From: Gibbula magus
Lineage: Eukaryota; Mollusca; Gastropoda; Trochida; Trochidae
NCBI GenBank assembly: GCA_936450465.1
Contig: OW388299.1
Coordinates: 38,265,548-38,329,547, forward strand
Direction of reading: 5' to 3'
DNA: 64,000 nucleotides
The notes beneath the pieces were generated by a model. That model did not search any database and was not told the origin of the DNA. It was given only the letters and a program-made list of their open reading frames with translations. This document shows positions 21,373 to 33,009 of the stretch, piece after piece. The position numbers and the translations under genes are program-made. Each line of letters opens with the position of its first letter. Within the stretch, counting starts at the first letter, position 1.

Positions 21373-24300
21373 ATGGACGAAATGGACCTTCCCGTTTGTA
21401 TTGGCATAAAGAAGAAGAAAAAGAAGGTCACATTTGGTGAATCACGTATGTATTGTTTAATTATCACACTTTAATCATTATTTTTGCGTTACATACAGCT
21501 TATAGTGAATCTATATCAATCAAATTTCACATATTATATGTACGTTTTAATTAAGTGGTTGTTGTTTGGACATGAATATAAAATGAAAAATGACAAAACG
21601 TCTTTAAAAAGTTTTGAAGATTTGTTTGCTCAATGTGGTGATTTTACGGCGCCTCTCTCACTTTGGCGAGTGAAAATATATTATCTAAGTTATTCCTTAG
21701 CTCATTCTCTTCAGATTTAATTAGGATCGGAAATCTGAAGGAAGTAACCTCTGTGGGAAGAGAATGTCCTTAACTTTCTCTACAAATAATTTTTAAAAAT
21801 ATATTCAATACAAGAGCTTAAAGTCTATTTTCCCATATATCACGGCAAAATGAATTTCTTCAGATAAGTCGTCATTCTAAATAGGGCTAATAGTGTTTAT
21901 TAGAGACAAAATGTATCTGTAACTCTAATCTCACGCTTAAAACGAGAAAAAATCTGAAATAAAAATTTTACTCTTTTACGATCGTTTAAAGAATATAAAT
22001 GTTTAATATAGTAAGCCTCTCAATCATATTTATATGTTCCTTGAATGTGCCGTCAACTTTTAATGTCTAATTCTCTCTGCATGTATTGTGAATGGCTTTA
22101 TGTGTTGTCTAGTTCATGTTTAATGTTTAGTTATGTACATTTATTGTGAATGGCTGGCTTCAATGCCCTGTCTTTGTTATGTATTTTATGTGCATTTATT
22201 GGGAATGGTTTAGGTAATGTCGTTTCGTTGTCTGATATGTCAATTATCTGGGATTTATGAAATAAAAATAAAAGTATTTTTAATTCGATACTCGAACTTC
22301 TTTTTCAGTTTCCAATGGAGACAAAGATATCACTGATGGTTCCTCACAAAAGGAAAACAAGATGCCTTCAAATGAACAGTCAGAAGTACGTTAAATTCTG
22401 AACTTCAAAATTTATCTATTTTTTCTGAATCTAAATATTCAATGATATTGGTCTTACCAGAACAAAATATATAACACAAATATAAAAAAAATACATGACT
22501 GTTTTATTTCATAACTGAAAAGTTCATGAATAATGTTTAATATTTAACATAACTGAAATTAAAAATTGATTCCTCTTTCTGAATGTAAGAATTGGTAAAA
22601 TTGAGAAGAACAAAATATTTTGAAATATTATCAAAATATGAATTCATTTAAATGTTAATAAATCTCGTTATAATAATTGATACCCATTCAAAAGTATCGG
22701 TTAATCATTATCTTTTGTTTTAGTCGATGAAAGAAGATCTTCCGTTCACTCATACGGATTTTTTTCTAAATAAGAAGAAAAAGAAAAAGAAACGCGTCGA
22801 TTTTGAAGAAACAGGTAGATTCTATATTTGTTCGTGTTTCATCCGATATATATACATGTAGATGATAAGGTTTGTAACTATAATAACTAACGCTTCTGTT
22901 TAAACGTTATAAAAGGCTAATTAATAGATAAACATACTGTGTTTGAAAATCAGCGACATATAACATAATTATTATAGCTATAAATTTAATATAAAGTCGA
23001 ACGCGAAAGAAAAATGACAAGTCCAAACCGAATTCATTTAAAGATAATAAAGTATATTTTTATTCCACATTGCACATAAAAGGCCCTTCATTAAAGATGC
23101 ATCCATTGTGTTTCATATTTTATTTGGATTTGATACGTGCAAACAGACAGTTCAAGTAATTTCACTCAACTATTCATCCGCAATCGCCAAGTATATCATA
23201 ATTACTAGTTTCTTATGAAAGCAATCAAAATCAATATACATGTGCAGAAACCGGAACTTCATGTCTCATTTACAAGGAGAGTAGTTATATGACCTATTAA
23301 ACATGATTAACCCAAGTTTATCGTTTTGTCTGTTGTATAGAAAAGTCCAAAATTACGTTTCGCGATGCGTTGTCCTGTTTTCGATCAGAAATCACTACTT
23401 TTACCTTTATCGTCATTATACTGAGTCGACTATCACGAAAATGGTTATTTTCGTCAACAATCTGTATTTCTCGATAAAGTAACATCATTTATAACGTTTG
23501 GCATATGTGACCCCCAACAACGCAATGGATGTACCTTTTATTTCAATTAATAGTTCACAAAATCACACGCGTATAAATTTGTTACTATTCCAGGAGAGAT
23601 AGAACACACAGAGGCGAGCACCAGTCATACAACGTGGACTAGTGGCGAGAAGGAATATACTTACAATGAGGTGAGAGTTTTTGATTTGTTTTTAATTTTT
23701 TTTAATCCAATTTATTTAAAGGTACATCAATTTGAATATTTAAAAAAAAAACATTTTAAAGGGATGCTGTACATCTCATTCCCGAAACTTAAAATGCTGA
23801 TTAATATTACCATTTGGACACAAAAAGTCATTGTTAGTCGGGGTTATTTCCTGACTGTATGAAAAATGCCATAAAACTACATGTATCCCTCTAGTAAGAG
23901 GCATTGTGCCCATATATATGCACTGGTTCCTTCACGTTATGAATTGTAAATGTGAGATAAAAATAAATAATTATTCAACAATGCTGGTGTAATTACATTT
24001 ATAGGTGGTAGTTTATGAGGTACAGATAGAGATGAGGATAGATACAAATGTATTACAGTTTAATAAATGACGAGCCTGTCTGATAACAATCCATGATCTC
24101 AGGGGCCACGTACAAGCATACAACAACCTTTCAAACCATTTATTTTACTATGTCCTCGTAACTTCTCTTCCCTTCAGATTGCTGATCCTAATCTCGAGTA
24201 AGATAGGAAATCTGAAAGGAGTATTAACCTCTGTTGGAAGAGATTGTCCTCGTAAATGAAATTCAATTTCTTGCTCAACACCTGGGCTCTGTTCCATAAC

Positions 24301-27300
24301 AGTGAGCGCTTATGATCGCTCATTGAGCGCTCAATTGAGCGCTCATTCTCTCCTGAACGACACGGTGCGATGCCTAGAGGTTTGCTCGCTTTGCTACGTA
24401 GCGCTACATTGAGCGATTACTTTTAAACCCTTATTGAACATGGCCCTTTTTATGCACCCAAAGCTAAATCTTCGACGCACTCTTGTCATTAAAATACCGT
24501 ATTTCCTCTAATAACCACGCGGTTCGTTAATTCTACAGACTTAGAACCTACGAGTACATCGCTTAATAGAGATCCATTACTTATCAGAGGAAATATGGTA
24601 ATCACAAGCTCTTACTTGGGTCATTGTCGTTAAAGTGCTAAACAAATTGAACAAATAATTTAATAAAATATAATAAGTTTGAGACTGTGAGCTTCTTGTA
24701 ATTCTGAAGTTGTGCAAATCAGAGGGGCATCTCAATTTTTTTAAATATTTTGTTTATTTCACGTGTAGGCCCATTCTCTTCGTACATAGGATACTTCCTT
24801 CAAATTTCCATTTGGATCGGACATCTGAAGGGGGTAACCTCTGTGGGAAGAGTGGTGGCCTAACGACAATGACAAAAGGGTCTGTGCATGATAAGGTAGG
24901 GACGACCATGACCCTCATATTGCTAAGTAAGCTTAGTATATTTAGGCCATGATACATTTTCTTCATTTATGCATTTTTTTCATTCCAGTTGTTGTCACGT
25001 ATTTCCGATCTCATCAAGGAGAACAACCCAGAACTCAAACGTGGGGAGCAGACACACCTGACCCTGAAACCCCCTCAAGTTCTCAGGAGGGGGCGTTGTT
25101 GTGTTTTTGTCAATTTTATTGAGATCTGTAAGACGTAAGTATACTAGCGTTCAATAATTGTTGAGTTTTGAAAACACGCATATCTTAAGTCTACAGTAAT
25201 AAACGTTTAGGCTTGAGCTTATAAGATGTATTTCCATTGGACTATCTATGGGCACTTTCAACATGACTCTGTCTAGGAACCTGTGCAGCAATCTAATTAA
25301 AGTGTCATTAAGAGTTTCGGTTTTTCTAGTACAAACGAGTTTTATCATCTTCTGATTGAATGTCACTTTCACAATGTATGAGCATTTTATATACTATTCC
25401 CTGCCGCGCCTTTAGCGCGAAGCACGAGGACAACTAAGGGGATTTCATCTACATCTATATCAGAAAAATGTTGGCGAAATGGGATTTAGGCGAAATGGGA
25501 ACATGCCATTAGGTTACAAGCATTCGAGTACTTTATCGATAGAGGGGAGGAACCGATTTCTACAATGAGTATATTGCTATAGGTATTGGGAATTCTCGAA
25601 TTCTAATATATAAGTTACAAACCATCGTTCATCCTGTTTTCTATTCTTCCAGGTTACACAGATCACCAAAACATGTCCAAGCGTTTATTTTCACGGAGAT
25701 GGGCACCAGGTGTGTTTCATTATCATATCTATTTAAGTCTCACACTATACTGTATGAACAATTTTAATAAATTATTTCCAGTCCTAAATGAATTAATTTG
25801 ATTACTACTCTCCTAGTAATCAGTTAATTATACGTGTTATTCTTAAAACCATTACTCACAAAATATCCATTATATTGAATATCGCAACGTTCAGATCTTG
25901 ATCTTCAATCATGTAAAATCAGATCGTCATCCGGTATAACGTAAGAATTAAGGGATACATATATCAAGGGTGCTCAAGGTCACAAGGTCAAGCAGTAATT
26001 ATGACCTCATCTGAATGGCCTTGTGACATGGGATACACATAGAAGAAGAAGAAAAATATTTTATTAACGTGTCATATGTTGTTATTAAAACAGTTCAAAC
26101 ATTTACAAAATCAGTTAAAAAACAACATCCAGCCTTGAAGGCTTATGAGACACGAGATTCATAAACAAATCAAAATATGGTAGGATAAAACAGGTACATT
26201 GCTAAAATGTCGTGATGGCAGATGCGGTACAAAAACAGGTGTTAACTACATATTGCTTTTGCAAATTTTACGTCTATTAAACATTTTATATAGTATGGCA
26301 GAAAGAGATACACAAACATCCTCGTTTAACATTAAATATACACATTGGTCAACCGGCGAAAGCTGGATAAAAGAGGGTCCCTACTCGACAAATAATTCTA
26401 AAAATCGTACCTTATATCAGAATATAAACTGCATCTTGTCAAAAAGTGGACTTCGTCCTCAATATCATTTCAATCACAAAATTTACAAATCCTTTGATTA
26501 AGTGGCACTTTAGGTTTGAAAATCTTCCAACTTCAATTTCTAGGGGTAAAGTACCACAGCTTAATTTACTTAAAATGCTACGTGTGTATTACGCCCAATC
26601 TAGTTAAAAACTAGCTATAATGTTATGCGTCCCCTATGACGGGCTTAGGAGACGTATAACATTACATCTAGGTTTAACTAGATTGGTATTACGCCATGAT
26701 CAAGATCACAGAAAAAACGATATGGTCACCAAAATAATTGACGTTTAAAAATAATTTTATAGCCCGATTCAATCATTGTTTATTTTTCAGCGGATCTCTC
26801 AATGGCAAAAACCACCTGACGATTAAAGGACGACATAACCAGAAACACGTAGAGAAAGTTCTACGTAGCTACGTCAGTAAGTAACCCATGTTCCACAAGA
26901 AGCAACAACTTTTTTTTTGTATATTGACATGAAATCGGTTTTAATCACAGGGGCTGGTGTTGCTGAAAATAATCCGTCCTAAATAAAAAAAAAACTTCGT
27001 CCTCTGACAGCTACATACATATAAATAAATCGGTAGCTGTCAGAGGACGACATTTTTATTTATTTAGGACGTGTTATTAATTCTCCTTATTTTGAGTTGG
27101 CTAAAGAGAAACTGAAAATTCAATATATCCTGGTAGTAAAGTTGTGAAACACTGTGACCTGTTTGATAGTACAGAATATGACAAACTAAGATATTTATCA
27201 TTTTATCCAGAGACTATAAAATATATTTTATATAAATAGTTAATGGTCTCTGTTTCATCTAAAATTATTGGTAATGATTTGCGAGATACATAATGAATAT

Positions 27301-27530
27301 CTATGTAAAACCTATCTCAAAGTTCATTTATACAATGCCGGGCTGTAAACTTCAGTGTTATCAACTTTATCATTTTTTCTCTTAAATATTTTTTTTATTT
27401 TTCAGAATGTTGCGTGGTGTGTAAAACGTGTCGATCTTTCGATACAACTCTCCAAAAGGACTCCAGAACAAGACTTCTGTTCCTACACTGTGAAACTTGT
27501 GCATCGAGACGTTGTATTTCCAATGAATGA
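21373..27530 (+). CDS. eIF2-beta-like paralogue (copy B), eight exons, 243 codons
   Basis: Exons 21373-21445, 22309-22385, 22724-22814, 23594-23670, 24989-25134, 25653-25709, 26791-26876, 27406-27530 join at GT-AG sites into 243 codons plus TGA. Core intron phases (0,2,2,1) and two exon lengths (57, 86) equal copy A, so this is a DNA duplicate, not a processed copy. Seen: MDEMDLP start, lysine box at residues 13-18, box at 67-73, YTYNELLSRI (gamma-docking helix) at 102-111, PPQVLRRG, LHRSPKHVQAF, EMGTSGS, NQKHVEKVLRSY, and the zinc-ribbon cysteines C208xxC211-X19-C231xxC234. Lost: the middle lysine box and about 28 C-terminal residues, replaced by ASRRCISNE. Core identity to copy A is about half by eye. 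No frameshift or stop is seen, so it is probably functional. It could act as a variant eIF2 subunit or a competitor; a young pseudogene is the alternative. Confidence 0.8.
21702..21766. mobile_element. Short foldback MITE in intron 1 of copy B
   Basis: CATTCTCTTCAGATTT at the left and TAACCTCTGTGGGAAGAGAATG at the right belong to the same family. The GGATCGGAAATCTGAAGG centre is the shared palindromic core. Length is 65 bp. Confidence 0.7.
24162..24244. mobile_element. Short foldback MITE (83 bp) with 11-bp TSD in intron 4 of copy B
   Basis: CTTCTCTTCCCTTCAGATT at the left and TTAACCTCTGTTGGAAGAGAT at the right form the arms. A perfect 11-bp duplication TGTCCTCGTAA lies at 24151-24161 and 24245-24255. 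This fixes the ends of the short form and its duplication size. Confidence 0.85.
24284..24446. mobile_element. Miniature element with GGGC(T/C)CTGTTC.ATAA ends and GAGCGCTC repeats
   Basis: GGGCTCTGTTCCATAA at the left pairs imperfectly with TTATTGAACATGGCCC at the right. The interior has clustered GAGCGCTCA and TGAGCGAT motifs that fold on themselves. This is likely a small DNA transposon derivative. No clear target duplication was identified. Confidence 0.55.
24768..24855. mobile_element. Short foldback MITE, CATTCTCTTCCCACAG family
   Basis: CCATTCTCTTCGTACATAGG at the left and GGTAACCTCTGTGGGAAGAG at the right, with the GGATCGGACATCTGAAGG core. It sits in intron 4 of copy B, about 130 bp upstream of exon 5. 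Confidence 0.7.
26045..26575 (-). pseudogene. 3' end of a non-LTR retrotransposon (LINE), decayed reverse-transcriptase C terminus
   Basis: On the minus strand the translation contains LRCGTLPLEIEVGRF followed, after a frameshift, by IEDEVHFLTRCSLYSDIR. This is the usual 'RxGxxxLxIExGRF ... C-x-x-C-x-x-x-IEDExHFL..C' tail of LINE reverse transcriptases. Downstream of it come internal stops, a 3' UTR, AATAAAATATTTTT and a (TTC)n tail at about 26045-26055. It is inactive and lies in intron 6 of copy B. A related 3' tail is at about 29280-29420. Confidence 0.75.
26593..26688. repeat. Foldback hairpin in intron 6 of copy B
   Basis: CCAATCTAGTTAAA..TAATGTTATGCGTC pairs with GACGTATAACATTA..TTTAACTAGATTGG. 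The arms are about 45 bases with a short loop. This is probably a miniature DNA element. Confidence 0.7.
26970..27078. repeat. Near-perfect hairpin, about 45-bp arms, in intron 7 of copy B
   Basis: CGTCCTAAATAAA..CGTCCTCTGACAGCTAC (26970-27014) is the complement of GTAGCTGTCAGAGGACG..TTATTTAGGACG (27033-27078). The loop is about 18 bases. No protein is encoded. Confidence 0.85.
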
Positions 27531-28611
27531 GTAACCAATTACAACATATCACAATGGTAACATCACAATTACAATGTCCCTCATATAATATATTTCAAGC
27601 GATTATTTCATCAAAAGTGTGGGCTTGGCAAAGCATATTGCTTGTAAAGTAATATTGAAAGCTTAACATTTGAAAAAAACATATCTTTGTAAATGTACTC
27701 AAACGATTTTTGTATTTTATGGCTTCTTATAAAGGAAAATGCATTGGCTTTCACGTGATATATACTATTGTAGGACAATAAGATGACAACATTCTGAATT
27801 ATAATTACAAACGGACATAGGGTGTTGAACTCGTTACATCCCATTACTTTGTTATAGTATAGGGGGCTTGATCGTCTTCTTAAAGATGGTTATTTTCGAC
27901 AATACATTGCGCTTTGTTAGCACCAGAACTTTAAACAAAAATCACAGGCGTCAGGCAAGCAGTTCTTTTGCAATTTAGGAATTGCTGAAAATGTTATTAT
28001 TTTTTTTACATGTTTCAAGGTGAACTTAATCTTTAGATATGACATAGACTACATTTCCGGACTGGACCTCAAAACCTTTCACAATTTCGAAAATTAAATA
28101 GAGGACATTAATCTACCCACTCTTTCCCCCAAACCCCAACTCAATTCACAATCTTCCCTTTTTACAATTCCTGGATCCGCAGGACACTGATGTATCGCTC
28201 TTTTTGTTTTAGAATTCAGCGTACGTAATGGCGTAATTAATGGTTATGAGTGTTTATCACCAGTGACATATACTTGTTCTCTCAAAACGTGACAAGAATT
28301 ACATTCCATGGAGAAAGAGACGGGAAACGGATGATGGTTTTAAATTAATACAATTATAATGTGATATCAGTTAATACAATATGGCGTTCAATAAAGGGTA
28401 CAACTGATCATCTGATCACTGCATTCTCTTTAATGAGAAGTCTAATTCAATTTCATGAACTTTACCGATCTGCCTTTGTGAATTATTTTATATGTTTTAT
28501 ATGCGAATTGTTTGCTTATATTATTTATTTTGTAAATTATCACGAATGAAATAAATTTTGTATGTTTTTATTATGTTTATGCTGTATTGACGTCGCTGTG
28601 GCTGATCCGGT

Positions 28612-28638
28612 GGGGGGGGGGGGGGGGGGGGGGGGGGG
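28612..28638 (+). repeat. Uninterrupted run of 27 G
   Basis: T then 27 consecutive G then TAATTTTT. It is long enough to form G-quadruplex structures on the plus strand. The exact length is likely to be unstable and hard to sequence. Confidence 0.9.
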
Positions 28639-28923
28639 TAATTTTTGCATTGGTAGACCCCCTTTAAAATTCCTGGATACGCCACTCTGTCAGTATATAG
28701 TACTGAAAATTGTGTTGCATTATTTGACAAAATAGACAAACATGGTACGGATCTCTGGATCAAGGTCCCGTTGTACAAAAACCTACGGTAGCCTAAACTC
28801 ACAAAGGCTACCTTGTTGTTTCGTTCATCGACCCCCTGAACCCAATGCGCTCTTCTCATATCATATTGAAGTCTTTAATGGCGTTTTGATCTTCTGATGT
28901 CAATACTGACGTCACAAGAACTG

Positions 28924-29115
28924 TTGACAACTTCCCCCGCAAGTTACAATTCGCGCCAGTCTCCATCACTTGCCTGTGCTATCGAGTGGCGCCCCTGAAC
29001 TTCACAGTGCGCTCTAAGTACTATGCTAGTACAGGAAAGTTAAGGAAATGCGACAACGCTTAAATTAACCAGTGATTGGGACTGGTGGGGGTTATGCCTT
29101 GCCTTGGGAAGGTGG
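28924..29115. mobile_element. Degenerate relative of the 3444-3665 foldback element
   Basis: The right half (AAGGAAATGCGACAACGC..TTATGCCTTGCCTTGGGAAGG) matches the right arm of the 3444-3665 element. The left half keeps GACAACTTCCC and CCAGTCTCCATCACT in inverted orientation. Confidence 0.55.
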
Positions 29116-29279
29116 ATTGAACGTAAAAATGACCAGGGCCTCCTTTCTCAAAGCAACCACAGATAAACAGGAAATATTCGGCACACGAAATACACATTAC
29201 AAAATCTGTAAACTGTAGATTTTACCCTCACGATATATATATATATATACTCTCATCGCTGAATGATGTACTACCGATA

Positions 29280-29420
29280 AAGAAGAAGAAGAAGAGGAAG
29301 ATAAATAGTTTATGTTTGTGTCACATGCTAAAATTCCATACATAAATACATATTAAAACAGTATTATATAGCACCCGGCCATTAAGCCTATGAGACACAT
29401 ATGACTTGTTGTTCTAAAAT
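29280..29420 (-). mobile_element. LINE-type 3' tail with (TTC)n end
   Basis: It shares (GAA)n, TTAAAACAG and GGCC.TTAAG.CTATGAGACAC order with the LINE fragment at 26045-26160. It is read as the 3' UTR end of a truncated minus-strand copy. No coding part is recognised. Confidence 0.4.
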
Positions 29421-30856
29421 AGATGTAAAAATGTTAAGGTAAAAAAAATTAAAGACGTTGAAGTTGATAATGACGTCATCGCAAACATTTTGCGAAATAT
29501 TCATTTTCTCTTTAGAACATTTTTTAACGTTTTGGGACTGTTGCCTGAATTTGCCTGAAGCCTCGAGATCTTTTCTACGATTTCAGATGTTGGACTCACA
29601 TTGTATCAATGCAAAAACCAATCTCATTAAAATCATATCGAATGTAACACTCGTATATCTTGCTGTGTTCGATCTGATATTAATGAGGTTGTGTAAAGCA
29701 AGATGAAGATATTTTGTGTATGATTACCTTGACTATTTGTTCTTTGCCAGTCCAGAGTTGAATAATTTTGTTCGTTTGGATTTCAAAGTTGTAATGTGAT
29801 GATCTTCCAAACATAAAGGCGACGTGCAGCAGACGAATGTGACTTTCAGATCTCAAGATATCCATGGAGATATTTCCATATTTAGCATACAATATTCATA
29901 TAACAGTTGTTTCTGTTAAAGCATAAAACCTGCAAATATATACGTGGCGATTAATAATTACCCTTTCATTGCTCACATTGGAGCATCACTTCGCCAATGT
30001 TCAAGGAAATCACCAATCGTGATATTTTTCATCATTAAGTTTAAATGCTTTTTTTTGGAAAATGACGTTATAAGGGTTAATGTGTCATCCTTATTGCACC
30101 CGGTCTTATTTGTTTTTAAAAAAAAATGTAATCAGCATATACATATGTGTGCGTGTACACTGCAGTTGTCTTCATGTAATTTTCACTGAGTTTGTTGATC
30201 ATTCCAGTCCATTTGATCATGAAATAACTATTCTTAAATCATGTAGGAGCGGTGAATATTGTTTGCATAAATAAAATTACATAATATATAAAACGTTTTA
30301 ACGGGAAAATAAATTTAAGCAATGTTTTATATAAAACGATGTCAGATACACTGTATGAGAATAATTTTCCACCGATATCTAATGTGACAACAACAAATGA
30401 GATACGCTGAATGAAATGTTGAGTGAATGTTTCGAATGAGTTCGTTTTGACAGGGACCTTATATAGATATAATGTCCCTGGTTTTGATTATGAATTGGGA
30501 CAAGGTCGCTTATGGGAGGGATTTACCGACTGCTGCAGCCAAGCCAAGTACCCAGTTTGCGTCACGTGACCTCGCTATCCGGCTTGCTCGGGCCTCGCCA
30601 CGCTGCGATCACAGCACACATACCCTACCGCAATACTCTAAATGAACGTTTAACTGCCAGAATCATTTCCGCGAAACTTACCCCCATAAGGTTAGAATAT
30701 CTTTAAGAAACAGATTGGGCATAAGTTCTACAACACATAGTCTAAGCCCCCTACACATAATAAGCAAATCATTCGAATACATAACAGATGCAGAAGAGAA
30801 TTTGAAAGTGTGCAAGGAAAAACATTGTTTCAGCGGGTAAGCATGTATGTAAATAC

Positions 30857-31200
30857 TAAAGGGGCAGTAGCACGTTTTTTCGCTGAAATAAGTCGATGAA
30901 ATGTATTTGAAAAATAATGTTACCAATAGTAAAAGACCCTTCTCTCTTCGGAAAATCAAGTTAAACATGAATGTACATGGTTCCATAAAGCCATGGGAGT
31001 CGTTTTTGTCATAAAAATGTGTTCCAATAAAATGGCCGCCATGCAATTTTTGCTTTATACGCAACACTGTTATTGCCACTACGGATAATTGGTTTGTGTA
31101 AGAAGTTGTTTTACCCACTAAAGTAAATATAAATGATATTAACTATCATTATAGGCCTAAATGGGAAATTTGAAGGAAAAAAGTTTGCAAAAAACTCATT
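30857..31200. mobile_element. AGGGGCAGTAGCA-ended MITE, right terminus lost
   Basis: It begins TAAAGGGGCAGTAGCACG and runs collinear with the complete copy at 39629-39994 (AATGGCCGCCATGCAATTTTT, GATAATTGGTTTGTGTAA, GCAAAAAACT). The final TACTGCCCCTTTAA is missing. The 146-codon minus-strand frame here is a by-product. Confidence 0.75.
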
Positions 31201-33009
31201 TAACTCATTAGACACAATTTTGTTATCACAAATACATTATGAATATGCATTAATTAGGTCGCGAGGTAATGCACATTGAACCTCCCAAGGTAATACGCAA
31301 TGAAAACAGCGAACTGTCAGTATATCGCTCAAATGATTAAAAGGATATTTTACAGACTTTATATTACTTCAGTAACATTTATGATAATGTTTTGCTCTGT
31401 TGAAGTAAATTGACATACCGGTATTTGGTAGGGATAAACGTGCAGTGGATAAATATAATTGCATTAAAGTGGTATGACATTTGATGTATACAGCATTGCA
31501 CAGTGAATGTAAATAGCATGTTGTGTATTGTAGGTTGATTTTCCTACTCATTAGATTACAGAATGTGTGTGTGCAGTGGACTGTGACCTTATGTGCTTTG
31601 GGTGTATGGCAAGGTGTAACTAATGGGATACTACCAACACAGTACTATCGTTTATTATATTTGCAATGCAGTGAATTGTACAATGAACAAATCAGAAGAA
31701 ACATATTTCCATCTTCAATTTCATCTAAATTACAAATTTGTCTTCTTTTTCAACACATTTTATATCTGTCGTTTTCAATATTTAAATTATAAGATGCGCA
31801 TCGGAATCTATTCTGCACCATATTAGTCTAAGGATTAAACTATCCTAATGGCACAGGTTGATCTTGTTAATGGTCGCAAAGATATCTTTATATCAACACA
31901 CGATAAGACGAGAGAGGAGAGTCAAACAGATTTTTGGGCTGATTTTATGACGTCCTACAGTCAAGACACGTCAACAAATTTAAGTCCAAGACGGTTTTAT
32001 ATGTCGACAACATCGTTTATTAATTAAATTTCTATATTTCATAAATTTTGAAGTTAAATGACAACCATTCTGGCAAAAAACATTTTGAAATGGCGATTTA
32101 ACACCCTTAGTGTACTTGAACAGACATAAAAATAAAAATAAAATCCTCATTCTCTGATGTATGGAATTGCGGGTATCTCTTTACAAATCATGTCCCTATA
32201 TACAGTGTAAATATATATATACACTGCGGTGTCGTGATGTTTCTTTTGCAGTTGAGTATGTGATATAGCGTGACTCTCTCTATACTTGCAAGTAACGAGT
32301 TTGGTCAAAATGTGTTCAAGGACAAATGAAGGTTTGTATATTCCCGCTGTTTATTCGATATTAAACAATAGGCCTACTCAATGTCATCCTGAATTAAGTA
32401 TCACGATGGCATGATAAACTGTAATTATTTAAAGCAAGAGTAGGCCTCAGTGTAAATAATTCAGAGAATATATCCCATAGAAAAATAATGAAAATTATAT
32501 TGTATTGTATGTCTCTTGTTTGTTGTGGTATACATTTTGACTGTAGATTTTACTGATGAATAGGCATTGATGTTGCCGAACTGAAATGAACAAATTTAGA
32601 CAGAACAATATATCAATCAAAACTTCTTTATTTATTCCTGTAAATCTTAGTCAAAATTAAACGGAATATTATTGCATGCAATGGTCATAATTGTGAAAAA
32701 GCTGAAAACATGGAAAATATGAGCCATTTATTGGTTCATTGATTTCAAAGCCTCGTCGATGCGCAAGAGAGACGTAAAAGCACTGTGAGGAGTTTGAAAT
32801 GTGAGTAATTATTTCATTGCAGGTACGCAATATTTGATTACGTCAGTTAGAGTAGTCTCCCTTAGTTAGATAAAGGTAAACACGGAAGCTCCTGATTTCG
32901 ATGTTAGTTTATCCATGTGGCGGACACTACATGCGTCCCCTCATCGATCGACGCTGTTTGGGGAAACAGTTTGAGGCCGGGACGCCGGAGAAAGCAGTCA
33001 GACGCGAAG
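31201..33009. other. Intergenic DNA and presumed 5' region of the JmjC gene
   Basis: No recognisable gene before the JmjC exon. Upstream ATGs at 32901 (53-codon frame ending 33059, overlapping the main start) and 32915 (20-codon frame ending 32974) would be upstream open frames if the transcript starts before them. Confidence 0.4.

Larger units (their letters stand above)
27531..30856. other. Intergenic DNA downstream of copy B
   Basis: No recognisable gene. A distal AATAAA at 28550-28555 could serve copy B. Contents seen: the G run at 28612-28638, a degenerate foldback at 28924-29115, a LINE-like tail at about 29280-29420, an (AT)n tract near 29236, and a small CAGGGAC hairpin at about 30454-30482. 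Confidence 0.45.

Noticed and set aside
21373..27530. Copy B as a processed pseudogene of eIF2 beta
   Set aside because: It has seven introns with GT-AG ends, and core phases are identical to copy A, so it did not come from mRNA.
32917..33009. GTG at 32917 as the start of the JmjC protein (31 extra residues)
   Set aside because: Cytosolic translation in animals normally starts at ATG. The first in-frame ATG is 33010. The extension is kept only as a possible non-AUG start.
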